Shown piece by piece: positions 1 to 9,863 of a stretch of DNA of 24,366 nucleotides. The position numbers and the translations under genes are program-made. Source of the DNA: Gammaproteobacteria bacterium (GTDB lineage Bacteria; Pseudomonadota; Gammaproteobacteria; Pseudomonadales; Azotimanducaceae); assembly GCA_026706425.1 (NCBI GenBank), contig JAPOYW010000028.1:1-24366 (forward strand), read 5' to 3'. Under the pieces are notes generated by a model that saw only the letters and a list, made by a program, of their open reading frames with translations, was not told the DNA's origin and did not search any database. Each line of letters starts with the position of its first letter. Position 1 is the stretch's first letter.

Positions 1-3000
1 CATAGTTCGCCGTTCGTCAGCAATTCGCGCAGACGCAACGCCAGCTCCGGGTCGTCTGCTTCAACCAAGCGCCATCCGGCCTCATCGAATGAAACGTGAT
101 CCTGATCCCCCAATAGCGCCGCTACGAGCCTAGCCTCCCACGCCAGTTCCGCCTCGGCAATCACTTGCCCAGTCGAATCGGCTAGCTCAAAGCCGACCTC
201 GGGAGGCGGAATCCCTTGGTTGGCCAGTCCGTGCATCGCTGGGCGCACCTCCGCTGCGGCGAGGGAAATCGCGTTGACCCACTCGGTCGAGATTGAGACC
301 TCTGGTTCGGGCTCCATGGGGGCGAATTCCGGATAGACATCTCGTTTCACACCCAGCGCTGTCGTCCACCAGGCCTCGGGCAGGAACTGCAGCAGGTTGT
401 AGAGCCGCAAGACGCCGTTCCACTCCTGGCGGTATTCCGCGTGATGGGACTGAAGCGAGTCGTCGAGGTGCATGGCGATCGTCAGTTCGTTCGGTTCCGC
501 GGACTCGACCGCCGCCAGTGGCAACGCCAAATAGAGCTGAACGAAGTCCGGCGGCGTCCCACGCCACTCGCCGCGCCCAGCCACCGCACAAGGTACGGGT
601 ATTTCGTCCAACGCTTCCTGAAGCGTCAGCGGTAGTTGTCTTGAAGCGTCGACAAACGCCGCACGCAACTCGGGGCTGGTCATGTAGCCACTGTCGAACA
701 GCCGGAGAAGCTCCGTGAATACCGCTCGTTTCCACGCCAACACATCCGGATTCTGCAGGTAGCGAACCAGCAGCTTCAGGGACGGCTGACCCAATTGCGA
801 CCGAATGGATCCTGTGCTCCAACGCGTATCCAACAGCTTCTGCAGGTTCCCCATAGGAGCGAGCGCCCCGCCGAGCAAGTCGACCGCACCATCGTCCTTG
901 CCAAGTGCGACCTCCAGGTCATGCCACGTTAACGACCAAACCAAGTAGCCCGCACGTACCAGCGCCATGCGCTTGGCCGAGTCCTCGTCTGTCTTGTCGC
1001 GGTGGTACTCGAAACCGTCCATGAACACCGCAATCGGAGGTTGGCCCGGCGACTCCCGTGCCGGACGAATCACGAAATCCGGTCGGCTGGCAATGGCCAC
1101 GCCCGCGGATTCGCCAAACTCCGGCTGTGCCTCCATGTAGTACGTGAGATCCGCGGTGGTCAACACAAAGCCCGGCTTCCCCCCCACGATGTCTTCGCGA
1201 ACGCGTACCGGTTTACCGTCGACGTTGATCCGACCGAGAGCCTCGACGAACCGTGCTTCCAACTCGCTCTCGAGGAACGGATTCACCTTCACCGAGCGCA
1301 GGCCATCGACCTCCCTTAGGTCCTCAGCCTGTTCGAGAATCATGTCCAGCGTGGCGAGCGCCGTATTGCGCGACGTGCTGGCCATCTCGAAACTGCGCCG
1401 GTAGGCGTACACGCACCGATAGCAGCCGTCCTTGTCGGGGTCGGCATTGCACTCGCATTCGCGTATCGCCTTCTGGGCCAGCCGGAAGATGTTCAGGACG
1501 TTCCCCGGATTGTTCATCATCTGCTTCAGGTACCCGGTCCCGCCGGGCACCGTGTCGTAGAGCATCAGGAACGTCAGATCCGCACCGGAGTCCGCTGCCG
1601 GGAACTTGCAGGTCATCACGCGCAGATGGTCTACGGCGCCGGCGAACTGCTTTCGCAACCCCAGTTCCAAAGCGGCGATGAACGAACTGAGATGCCGCTC
1701 GACGTCCATGGAGCTTGGCGGCGGGATGAGCATCCTCACCGCTTCGGACTTGAACTCCCGGTACAGGTACAGGCAATCGACGATGTCCTCGTCGCCGCCA
1801 GCGCTGCAAATGGATGTGTGCTGCACTGTCCCATCCTGTGCTTGGACGCCCCCACACCGGCGACATATGGAGAAACCCTTGCGGGGCATGGTCTCGCCGG
1901 CGAAAGTCGTGGCCGACGACTGCTCGTCGATACGCCCAAAATTGATCTCGCGAAACGTGGCCGAAGGAACGTACTCGAAACCGAACGGTCGGTCGGGATT
2001 CTCCAACGCGAACGCACGGGTGACGGTTGCCGGGTCGAAGCTCGCCAGCAGTTGCCGTGTGTAGAAAAGCGGCTCCCGATCATCGCGCTCGTCCATGATC
2101 CGGCTGGCTGAATCCGGCGTTGCTGCGTGGACCAACCGCAGCCGCAGCATCTCCCGGACCTGCCCGGCATCGCCCCACATGTCGTCCCCGCAGCTGGGAC
2201 ACGCACTGTGGTGGTCGCCCGGTTCGATGTTCTCGCAATGGGCGCACGACCGGCACAGCCGCCAGCGTTCAATGGGCGAAACGCGGGTGTCGATGCGTTG
2301 AATCGTGACCCGGCGACCGCCCGCGTAGAACTCGTTCTCCGGTGCGAACTCGCCGAGGGCAGCGGCTGCGGGGCGAACGTAGTCGTAGACAATCACGTCG
2401 TCTTCGCTCTCGCCCTCTTGGTTTTGACGACGCCGGAGGATCACCGAGTTCAGCGTCACGCCCTGCTCGGGGAAGGCGTAGTTGGGGAGCAAACCTTCGT
2501 CGGTGAAGAAACCGAAGGTATCGCGTCCGTTTATTTCGCGGAGCAGACGCTGAAGGGCTAGGCGTTCCCGCGTTAGCGTCTGAAGGTCGGCTTTGTTTGC
2601 CTCGTCGGTGGGTGCACGTCGCAGCTTTCGGATCTCGCGGCTAAAGGTCTCGACGTCGTTGCGCAACGACCGCCGATCTGCCGCCACTTCGCCCAGGCGG
2701 GTGAGGATGCGCTGGCACAACGTACTCTCCGAGTCCGCGCCGCGCAGGAACGCGGCCAGGTAGTCGCGGGACGACCCATCCAAACCGTCTTCCGTCTCGG
2801 AACGCGGCTCGAACGCGGCGAAGAACCGTGCCAGCAGATCGTCACCGTGCTCGGCGATGAAGTCGAACAACGGGTATGGAAAACCTTCCGAGTTTCCCTT
2901 CTCGACGTTGTCCAGCACCGGGCGCACTCTGCGCGGGACGGCGTTTTCGTCGACGCCGCTCGCCACCCAGCAGTCCAGACAGAAGGCGGTGAGCTGCCGC

Positions 3001-6000
3001 TCCAGCACGGAAGGAGCGTTGAGGAAGATCCCGGGTGGATCGACGCGGCTGCCGAGCATCTGCATGGGAACCGCGTAGTAGTAAAGGTCGTGCGGCTGGC
3101 CGGTAGCAACTGTCAGCGCCAACGAATTGCCGTCCCGCCGGCCGGCTCGACCGGTACGTTGGACGTAGTTCACGGGAGCGGGAGGCACGGAGCACATCAC
3201 CACCGTGGAAAGATCGCCGATGTCGACGCCGAGTTCCAAGGTCGGCGTGGCGGACAGCAGGTTCGGCTCCCAGGGCTTGGGGTCCAGTGCCGCGAAACGC
3301 TCCTGCAGTCGGTCGCGTTCTTCGCGGGGCACCAACGCAGTGTGCTCCGCCGAGACGATCCGGCGGATCTCTGAGTCTCGGTATAGAAGTCCCGCCCACG
3401 TTGGCTGCCCGGGGTTGTGAGTCGTGTAGCGGTCCTGTGCCCCAAGGTCGAGACAAGGCACGCCTAGCCACAAGTCTGTCTCGTCAGTTGGAACGACCAA
3501 GGCGCGTTGCGAGTTCTCGCACCGCACGACCGCTGTGTCCGTTGTGACGTACAGTCGCTCGGGATCCAGCGCCCAAACCTTGGTGCTGCGAGTCGGCAAC
3601 ATACGCACCAACCCGGCGGCAACCAGCACGTCCATCGCTACGTGCAACACGTCGCCAGCGTTATGGGTTGCAGCGAGCACGTTCACGGGCGTCAGCACCT
3701 TTTCTGCCCAAGCTTGGTACCAGGACCTGCGCCGACGCCCCACAATCGCCTCTACGCCGTCGCGTTCCCGTTCAGGGGCGGGGAATACGGGCAGAGCTGA
3801 ACGCGGTCCGAAGTCCTGCAGCGCCAAGTTCGCGCGGAAGATGAACGGATTCCCGCCTTCGCGGAGATACCCGTCGAACATCGGACTCTCCACGGCGCCG
3901 CGGTCCTTCATGCGACGCAGAATCCCCAACACCAGATTCCTGACGTGGGTGTCGTCGATATCCCGGAGCTCGCCGAAGCCCTCGCGAAGCCGAACGAGCG
4001 CCGTATCGCAAGCTTGCTCGAAGGCAGTGCGATCAAACCCAACCGCAGCAATTTGCGTCCGCTCCAGAGTCCGTCCGACAGCGGAGCCGAACGTCAGCTC
4101 GGCCAGCGAGTCCCAATGAACGCGCCGCTGAACCAACGACAAGAGGTTCGAGTCCGTCGGGAGCTCGCCGTTCTCTCGCAGCGACTCGAAGTCCCGCAGC
4201 CACAAACGGTCGGGCGCGATGAACTCGCTGATGAAGCGTTCGTCGTCGAATGCTCCCGGATTGAGATTCGCATCGCTCCACCAGGAGACAACCTCGTCAG
4301 GCAAACGGGCAAGCGAGATGCCATCGTTCTCTGCGATCACTTGGGCGACAGCGGCCCGAATGCTGTTGCGCCAGGTTCGTGCCGCGAAGAACGAGCCGCG
4401 ATGCGCCGCGTCCTGTACGTTGTCGGAAAAGGCGATGATCTTGTGGTCGTCGTTGTGGCGCGACGCGAAGAGCTGGGCGAGCGCCGTGCTCAGGAGGCTG
4501 GAAGCGCGTGCGCCCAGGATGATGAGTGCTTCTCGGGCGCCGCAATACGGGCAGTCGCGGCTCAGCTCCCGACGCGTCTGACCATCGCGTCGCCGCGACA
4601 CGACAGCGTTCGGAACGAACACGCGTGCCATGCGGCCCTGACCGCAGCCCGGACAGGTTTCGGCGTCGGGCCCTGCCATATGCCCACAACCACCGCAGAC
4701 TTTGTATTCGGCGCCATCCGCGTTGTGCGGTGGCTCCTCGCCCGGACCTAGGGGGAACAGGTAGTTGACGTCGATGTCGCGCAGGAAGAAGCGGTTGTAG
4801 AAAACGCGGAGATCCTGACTCACGCAGCTCTCGGCGGCGTGCTTCACGCATCCCCACGCGGTTGCATGGCACTCGCGGCACTGGACGAGGGGCAGATGGA
4901 TGTCTTCCACGTCGGCACCCAAATCGTCCGAGTACCGCAGCCGACGTGTTGCACCCTCCCTTGGTAGCAGCGGATGGGAGCCGGCGCCCTCGGGGTCTCG
5001 AACGTGCCGGACGTTGGTCGCCACAGCCGCCCCTTCGTTCGCCGTGCTGTTGGCCCGCCCCGGATCCTCCAACACACTGCAAACCATGCGCCGCAGCTCT
5101 CGCACCCACAGGTGCAACTTCACGTTGAGAAACGGTTGCACCGAGGTCCCCGACCCCGTGACCAGCCGTTCTCGAGCCACCGAGATCAGTGCGCAAAGAG
5201 CATTGAGCAGGTTCATCGCATCGCGTGTACTAGGCAGCGGCAGGCTGCGTTGCAGGCGGTCCAGCACGGTTGCGACCGGGGTGGGCGTCGAACCATCGAG
5301 GACGCGCAGGAGATTCACGAACGAGGCGTGTTCGCGAAGCCTTTCCCCAAGCTGTACGCGCCACTCCTCGGATTCGAACGGCCGATCTAGAGCGCGCCCA
5401 AAGAACACCTCGTGCTGGGCCGTGACGTAGTTCTCAAGGGATCCGTAGCGTGTCGGATCGACACGCTCCGCCAGATCGGGAGAGGACGCGAGGTGCGAAC
5501 TGATGATGGCACCGCTTAGGAATTCGTCGATTCCTTGGCGTACTTCTCCTACGAGGGCACCGGGCGTGAACGGTTGCCGAAAGACGTTGGAGGCGTAGCG
5601 CAGGATCTGATCTTCATCGTCCTGGCCGCCGATCGTGGCGGAAGTGCCCACGCAGATCAGCGAGTCGTCGACCTGGAGACGGGTGCGCAGTCGCCGGACG
5701 AGACAGGCTAGGTCAGTGCCTTGCGCGCCATCGAACGTATGTAGCTCGTCGACGACGAGATAGCGCAATGCTCCGGGCACGTTGTGTCGCCAAAGCGGGG
5801 CATCGATCGGTCGGGTCAGCAACAGATCGAGCATCTTGTAGTTGGTGAGCAAGATGTCCGGCGGTCGCTCGCGGAGCACCTCACGGTTCTCGATGAGATG
5901 GTCCGCCGCCATTTGCTCTCGAACGGACGCGCCCGTTTCGCCGACGTAGAGGCCTGCCACAACCTTGCCTTGGAGTGCGGGCGTGCGATGGACGATCTCC

Positions 6001-6425
6001 GCGATTCGGCGCGACTGGTCCGATGCCAGGGCGTTCATGGGGTAGATCAGAACCGCCTTGACGCCGGGACTGCCTGCTTGGGCACGGCAGTGATCGAGTA
6101 TTGGGTAAAGGAAGCACTCGGTCTTGCCCGAGCCAGTGCCCGTGGCGACAACTGTGGATTGCCCAAGCGCGAGCCGGTCGAACGCGGTTCGTTGGTGGCG
6201 ATAGGGCACGAAGCCTAGCGGAAGGGCCGGAAACGGTTCGCCACCCTCCGGCGCGAGCTGGAAGGGTAGGTCAATTGAGAGGTGCGGGCCCTTGGTTAGA
6301 TTGTCGCCGGATGCCAGAAAGTCGTCGATCACCCCGCCGAGGACGCGATTCGAGGGACCAAACCCCGTCGCGAGGAAGTCCTTTAGGGCGTCACCGACTT
6401 CGTCGGCCAAAGTGGACGGGATCAT
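1..6425 (-). CDS. Giant DruE-like helicase with DUF1998 domain (3' end beyond window)
   Basis: A single stop-free frame runs from ATG at 6425 to the left edge: 2141 codons with no stop seen, so the C-terminus is missing. The ATG is the first usable start after an in-frame TGA; no Shine-Dalgarno is evident. Visible elements: Walker A GTGSGKT about residues 96-102; DELH Walker B at 226-229; a TSAT motif near 262; cysteine clusters near 515, 574-590 and 625; the second RecA domain much later, with LELGVDIGD near 1063-1071 and QRTGRAGRR at 1089-1097; another CxxC pair set near 1393-1414; the DUF1998 signature YDTVPGGTGYL at 1622-1632, followed by a CxC...CxxC cluster near 1655-1675; then RPDFVIRP and FMDGFEYH near 1782-1808, resembling a Vsr/DUF559-type nuclease fold. 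Size and domain order fit DruE of Druantia (about 2000 aa, helicase plus DUF1998). A fused DISARM DrmA-DrmB is the alternative. It probably translocates on DNA as the core motor of a defence system. The divergent neighbour is a DNA methyltransferase. Confidence 0.9.
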   Translation of the reverse strand, partial: MIPSTLADEVGDALKDFLATGFGPSNRVLGGVIDDFLASGDNLTKGPHLSIDLPFQLAPEGGEPFPALPLGFVPYRHQRTAFDRLALGQSTVVATGTGSGKTECFLYPILDHCRAQAGSPGVKAVLIYPMNALASDQSRRIAEIVHRTPALQGKVVAGLYVGETGASVREQMAADHLIENREVLRERPPDILLTNYKMLDLLLTRPIDAPLWRHNVPGALRYLVVDELHTFDGAQGTDLACLVRRLRTRLQVDDSLICVGTSATIGGQDDEDQILRYASNVFRQPFTPGALVGEVRQGIDEFLSGAIISSHLASSPDLAERVDPTRYGSLENYVTAQHEVFFGRALDRPFESEEWRVQLGERLREHASFVNLLRVLDGSTPTPVATVLDRLQRSLPLPSTRDAMNLLNALCALISVARERLVTGSGTSVQPFLNVKLHLWVRELRRMVCSVLEDPGRANSTANEGAAVATNVRHVRDPEGAGSHPLLPREGATRRLRYSDDLGADVEDIHLPLVQCRECHATAWGCVKHAAESCVSQDLRVFYNRFFLRDIDVNYLFPLGPGEEPPHNADGAEYKVCGGCGHMAGPDAETCPGCGQGRMARVFVPNAVVSRRRDGQTRRELSRDCPYCGAREALIILGARASSLLSTALAQLFASRHNDDHKIIAFSDNVQDAAHRGSFFAARTWRNSIRAAVAQVIAENDGISLARLPDEVVSWWSDANLNPGAFDDERFISEFIAPDRLWLRDFESLRENGELPTDSNLLSLVQRRVHWDSLAELTFGSAVGRTLERTQIAAVGFDRTAFEQACDTALVRLREGFGELRDIDDTHVRNLVLGILRRMKDRGAVESPMFDGYLREGGNPFIFRANLALQDFGPRSALPVFPAPERERDGVEAIVGRRRRSWYQAWAEKVLTPVNVLAATHNAGDVLHVAMDVLVAAGLVRMLPTRSTKVWALDPERLYVTTDTAVVRCENSQRALVVPTDETDLWLGVPCLDLGAQDRYTTHNPGQPTWAGLLYRDSEIRRIVSAEHTALVPREERDRLQERFAALDPKPWEPNLLSATPTLELGVDIGDLSTVVMCSVPPAPVNYVQRTGRAGRRDGNSLALTVATGQPHDLYYYAVPMQMLGSRVDPPGIFLNAPSVLERQLTAFCLDCWVASGVDENAVPRRVRPVLDNVEKGNSEGFPYPLFDFIAEHGDDLLARFFAAFEPRSETEDGLDGSSRDYLAAFLRGADSESTLCQRILTRLGEVAADRRSLRNDVETFSREIRKLRRAPTDEANKADLQTLTRERLALQRLLREINGRDTFGFFTDEGLLPNYAFPEQGVTLNSVILRRRQNQEGESEDDVIVYDYVRPAAAALGEFAPENEFYAGGRRVTIQRIDTRVSPIERWRLCRSCAHCENIEPGDHHSACPSCGDDMWGDAGQVREMLRLRLVHAATPDSASRIMDERDDREPLFYTRQLLASFDPATVTRAFALENPDRPFGFEYVPSATFREINFGRIDEQSSATTFAGETMPRKGFSICRRCGGVQAQDGTVQHTSICSAGGDEDIVDCLYLYREFKSEAVRMLIPPPSSMDVERHLSSFIAALELGLRKQFAGAVDHLRVMTCKFPAADSGADLTFLMLYDTVPGGTGYLKQMMNNPGNVLNIFRLAQKAIRECECNADPDKDGCYRCVYAYRRSFEMASTSRNTALATLDMILEQAEDLREVDGLRSVKVNPFLESELEARFVEALGRINVDGKPVRVREDIVGGKPGFVLTTADLTYYMEAQPEFGESAGVAIASRPDFVIRPARESPGQPPIAVFMDGFEYHRDKTDEDSAKRMALVRAGYLVWSLTWHDLEVALGKDDGAVDLLGGALAPMGNLQKLLDTRWSTGSIRSQLGQPSLKLLVRYLQNPDVLAWKRAVFTELLRLFDSGYMTSPELRAAFVDASRQLPLTLQEALDEIPVPCAVAGRGEWRGTPPDFVQLYLALPLAAVESAEPNELTIAMHLDDSLQSHHAEYRQEWNGVLRLYNLLQFLPEAWWTTALGVKRDVYPEFAPMEPEPEVSISTEWVNAISLAAAEVRPAMHGLANQGIPPPEVGFELADSTGQVIAEAELAWEARLVAALLGDQDHVSFDEAGWRLVEADDPELALRLRELLTNGEL

Positions 6426-6753
6426 GTTCGCGAGTTTAGTGGGACTCGCGTCCTTCGTTCAGGCTTTCTTGCTTGGGAGTTGCTTGGGGGTGAGTGACCT
6501 AGGGTTCCCAAACCGGCCCGGAATGCGGTACTGTTTGTATGTCCAGTATCCGTGATGCCGTCATGCTTAACGTAGTTTCCACTGCCGTAGGGATCGACTG
6601 CTACGCCTCTCCCCTCGGTCCTCGTGCCGGGCGCGATGATCGACTCGAATTTGGCGAGAGCCCTGATGGACCCGCGCTCCGGCGACGCGCCAAGACGATG
6701 TTCGATGCGTTATCTTCCGTGGCTCGAAAGCCGCGCCGCAGGTCCGTGTCCAC
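6426..6753. other. Divergent intergenic/promoter region
   Basis: This 328-nt gap separates the minus-strand giant helicase from the plus-strand methyltransferase and should hold both promoters. The clearest element is the LexA-like box at 6529-6548. No convincing paired -35/-10 set was found on either strand. A short plus-strand frame (6539-6757, 72 codons) ends in an ATGA overlap with the methyltransferase start, but its composition does not look protein-like and its start lies inside the LexA-like box, so it is not called. Confidence 0.6.
6529..6548. promoter_or_regulatory. LexA-like (SOS) operator
   Basis: The 20-mer TACTGTTTGTATGTCCAGTA has the CTG-N10-CAG form and matches the E. coli LexA consensus (TACTG, alternating TA, CAGTA) at 16 of 20 positions by eye, including both 5-base ends. 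It lies about 100 nt upstream of the giant helicase start and about 205 nt upstream of the methyltransferase start, so it could repress either or both. LexA binding is inferred; a closely similar site occurs at 12014-12033. Confidence 0.55.
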
Positions 6754-9700
6754 ATGACCGCCGCATCGGTCGAGAAATGGCTTGACGGACTCGGCTACGC
6801 CGACGAGCCAGATCTCCTTCATCGTCGTGGGGAGACAGTTTCTCCTCAACATTCCTACGCACTGGAGATTCATGCACTCCTTCAGCACGATGGATCCGTC
6901 CGGGCTCGCGCCGTTTTCGACGTGGAAGGCGTCCCGACGATCGTTGTTCTGGACGGTGACAACCAGAACGGAGCGGCCGGGGGGGCGCTGGACGAAGCGC
7001 GCAAGCGGATCTGGAATCAGAACCTCGCCACGGTCGTCATCCACATTCAGGGCGACGAGGCTCTCGCTGTTCCTGCCCGGAGGCTCGAAGCCGCCGAGCG
7101 TCGTCTTCGCTTCGACGAAGTGCGACGGGACGGCCCGTTCTCCGCTTCGGACGTGGGCTCCGCGAACCTGACCCGCCGAATTCCGGAGTGGTTCGACCAG
7201 AACGCCCGCGTCGATCACAAGCTGCTCGACAACATCTCGACCGCCGTGGGCAAGCTCGCAACTACGGGTTTCCGTGGTGTCGACGACGAGCGCAAACGCC
7301 AGAGGCTCGCTGAACTGCTCATGGGCGAGATCCTGTTCGTTTCCTATCTCGAGCACCGCGAGATCGTCGGCGAGACGTATCGTGCGCGACGGGACGTCGG
7401 ACGACTGCTCGATCTGGTCGGCAGCGCAGACGGTCGCGGCATCAAGAGATTGTTCGACGCACTCCGATCCGACTTCAACGGGGACTTCTTGGCCGAAGAC
7501 AGCCACGATCCGTGGGCCGCCCTCGCCGAGCCCGCCTACGAACTGCTCGACCAGTTCCTGCGCCGCACCGACATGAGGACCGGCCAAGGCGACTTCTGGA
7601 ACTACGACTTCAGCTACATCCCCGTCGAGCTCCTGTCGGGACTGTACGAGATGTTTCTCTCCCCCAGCGAGCAGACCAGTCAAGGGGCCTTCTACACGCC
7701 GCGGCATCTAGCCGTTCTGGCGGTCAATCAAGCGTTCGAGAATTCCCCCAATCCGTTGTCGGAGACCGTTTTCGACGGCGCCTGCGGGTCGGGGATTCTC
7801 TTGACGACCGCGTACCGACGTCTCATCGCACTAGCCGAACAGCAGCGCGGGCGACCGCTCGCGTTCCGCGAGCGCTGCGATCTGCTCAAGCGAACGATCT
7901 TCGGCGGCGACATCAATCCCATGGCTTGCCGTGTCACGGCGTTCAGCCTCTATCTCTCGATCTTCGAGGGCCTCGAGCCGTCCGACATCATGGAGGCCCA
8001 GGAGCGCGACGATGCCGACCTGCCGACGCTCAAGGGTTCCAACCTTGCTACCGGACCTGCGGTCGGCGACTTCTTCAAGTCGGGCCATGCGTTCGCGGGC
8101 AAGCAGTTTTCGGTCGTCATTTCAAACCCTCCGTGGAGAGAGCCCGAAGGCGTCGAACAAACCACAGCGGACCAGTGGGCTGATCGAACCGGCGAACCGT
8201 TCGTACGGCGTCAGATCGCCGGAGCCTATGCCCTGCGCGCACTCGACTTCGTTGAGCCCGGCGGACGGGCGTGTTTGGTTCTGCCGATTGCGCAGTTGCT
8301 CGGCGACACGAGCGCGACTTTCGTCGCTCGCCTGCTGCAACGGTACAGACCGTTGCGGATTGTCAATTTCGGCGACCTGCAGGAGTTGCTCTTCCCCACG
8401 GCTACGCATGCCTGCCATCTGTTCACCGGTCAGCGAAGGACCGACGACGGGCTTTCGGCCGTGCCGTTTCGCGAGACCTTCGACTACTGCGTGCCCAAGG
8501 CCGACCTCGCCCTCGCCTTCGGGCACCTCACGATGCAGTCGGCCGACCTCCACCGCCTGCAAACGCTTTCGATTGCGGAGGATCCTCAAGATCTCGTGTC
8601 GCTCATGTGGGGCGACGCCAACGACATTGCGATCTGGACGCGTCTCACCGCCCGCGGGACGTTCGCGGGTTTCGCGAGATCGGCCCCGGCGAGATCGCAA
8701 AGGGCTTGCCGGAAAGGCGTTACCGCCACCACAACCGCAGAGGCGACGGCGGACGAGGGGTTCCTGCGCTCGTTGCCGCACATCGATCCGGACGCGCTTA
8801 GCCTGGGCTCTCCGACGCTTCACGAAGACCTCCTTGGGCAATGGCCACAGCAAAAACACCCCACGAACCCGCTGACCGAGCCACTCAAACGCGTCTTCGA
8901 TGGTCCGCGCGTGCTCTTTCCCGACGGCTTCTCGCAGCGTCAGCCGAACGTGCGCGCCTGCTACTACGATGGTCGGGCTTCGTTCACGCACAGCGTCGGC
9001 GTCATTGCCAGCACCGACGAACGCGACTCGCCGCTCCTGAAGTTCATCGCCGTCTATCTCCGATCCTCGCTGGTCCAGTACTTCCTCACGCTGCATACCT
9101 GGAAGATCCTGGGCTCGCGAGGCGGGATCCACCTAACCGACATCAAGGCGTTCCCGTTTTTCGGACCGGACGCCGCTCCCGATCCCGCCGCAGCCCGAAA
9201 CGCGCTGGCGGTCGTGTCCCGCCACATGGACGAAATGGCCGATTTGCCCGCTGCTCGGCAACCCGTGGTCTACCGGGATTTGCGTAGCGACCTTGATCGG
9301 CTCGTGTACGCCTATTTTGGATTGACGCGAAAAGAGCAAGCGTTGGTCCAGGAAACCGTGGATGTCGTCATGCCCTCGATCCGACCACGCAGCTTTGGCA
9401 GTCTCGACACGCCCGCCCAACGAACGGTTCGATTGAGCGACTACACGGCGTACGCCAATGCGCTTGGCCAGTCGCTGACGGAGTGGCGGACGAGAATGGG
9501 CGGCCAAGGGCGCTTTCGCATCACCGTGAGGGGCAGCACACCCGGACGTGACGGCCCCACGGGCGTCGTGCGCGTGGTCTACGTTCGCAACATGACAGCC
9601 GAACCCGAAATCGACGCGGTCGTCGACGACGCCGTAGTGCTCCAAGTTCTCGAATCGCTCCGCAGCGCGGGGCTGCGGCGCATTTGGTCCGCGCCGACGT

Positions 9701-9846
9701 TGAGCCTGGTTCCCGATACGCACATCTGGCTCGACGGGTCGCTCTATCTGGTCCGACCCGCCACCAAGCGCAATTGGACGATCCGCCAAGCGCTGCGGGA
9801 CGCCGAGCACATCGTGCGCCTAGTCCAGCCCGATAGCGGCACATAG
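6754..9846 (+). CDS. N6-adenine DNA methyltransferase, class I SAM-dependent
   Basis: A 1030-aa protein from ATG 6754 to TAG 9844-9846. It carries the gamma/Type I-like N6-adenine methyltransferase motifs in order: FYTP (313-316, motif X region), DGACGSG (341-347, SAM-binding motif I), GGDINPMA (384-391, motif II) and ISNPPW (456-461, catalytic motif IV, NPPW being diagnostic of adenine methylation). The first roughly 300 residues form a separate domain with an RKRIWNQNLA segment near 83-92, and the last 400 or more probably include target recognition. No nuclease motif was seen within it. The next gene, 17 nt downstream, encodes a nuclease-like protein, so the two are probably cotranscribed. 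It is divergent from the giant DUF1998 helicase. Expected role: methylating host DNA to mark it as self. It is distinct in size and sequence from the 1649-aa methyltransferase further right. Confidence 0.93.
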   Translation: MTAASVEKWLDGLGYADEPDLLHRRGETVSPQHSYALEIHALLQHDGSVRARAVFDVEGVPTIVVLDGDNQNGAAGGALDEARKRIWNQNLATVVIHIQGDEALAVPARRLEAAERRLRFDEVRRDGPFSASDVGSANLTRRIPEWFDQNARVDHKLLDNISTAVGKLATTGFRGVDDERKRQRLAELLMGEILFVSYLEHREIVGETYRARRDVGRLLDLVGSADGRGIKRLFDALRSDFNGDFLAEDSHDPWAALAEPAYELLDQFLRRTDMRTGQGDFWNYDFSYIPVELLSGLYEMFLSPSEQTSQGAFYTPRHLAVLAVNQAFENSPNPLSETVFDGACGSGILLTTAYRRLIALAEQQRGRPLAFRERCDLLKRTIFGGDINPMACRVTAFSLYLSIFEGLEPSDIMEAQERDDADLPTLKGSNLATGPAVGDFFKSGHAFAGKQFSVVISNPPWREPEGVEQTTADQWADRTGEPFVRRQIAGAYALRALDFVEPGGRACLVLPIAQLLGDTSATFVARLLQRYRPLRIVNFGDLQELLFPTATHACHLFTGQRRTDDGLSAVPFRETFDYCVPKADLALAFGHLTMQSADLHRLQTLSIAEDPQDLVSLMWGDANDIAIWTRLTARGTFAGFARSAPARSQRACRKGVTATTTAEATADEGFLRSLPHIDPDALSLGSPTLHEDLLGQWPQQKHPTNPLTEPLKRVFDGPRVLFPDGFSQRQPNVRACYYDGRASFTHSVGVIASTDERDSPLLKFIAVYLRSSLVQYFLTLHTWKILGSRGGIHLTDIKAFPFFGPDAAPDPAAARNALAVVSRHMDEMADLPAARQPVVYRDLRSDLDRLVYAYFGLTRKEQALVQETVDVVMPSIRPRSFGSLDTPAQRTVRLSDYTAYANALGQSLTEWRTRMGGQGRFRITVRGSTPGRDGPTGVVRVVYVRNMTAEPEIDAVVDDAVVLQVLESLRSAGLRRIWSAPTLSLVPDTHIWLDGSLYLVRPATKRNWTIRQALRDAEHIVRLVQPDSGT

Positions 9847-9863
9847 GCTTCAAAGGGTTTCCC

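Noticed and set aside
4297..5196. 299-codon minus-strand frame, and many other overlapping frames between 187 and 6218
   Set aside because: They overlap the continuous giant helicase frame, which carries all helicase and DUF1998 motifs. Their translations are arginine-rich and motif-free, as expected of out-of-frame high-GC sequence.
6539..6757. 72-codon plus-strand frame ending in an ATGA overlap with the methyltransferase start
   Set aside because: The ATGA overlap hints at translational coupling, but the start lies inside the LexA-like box, there is no ribosome binding site and the composition looks non-coding.
6601..7707. 368-codon minus-strand frame antisense to the methyltransferase
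   Set aside because: It is the mirror frame of the well-supported methyltransferase, and its start and end have no independent support.
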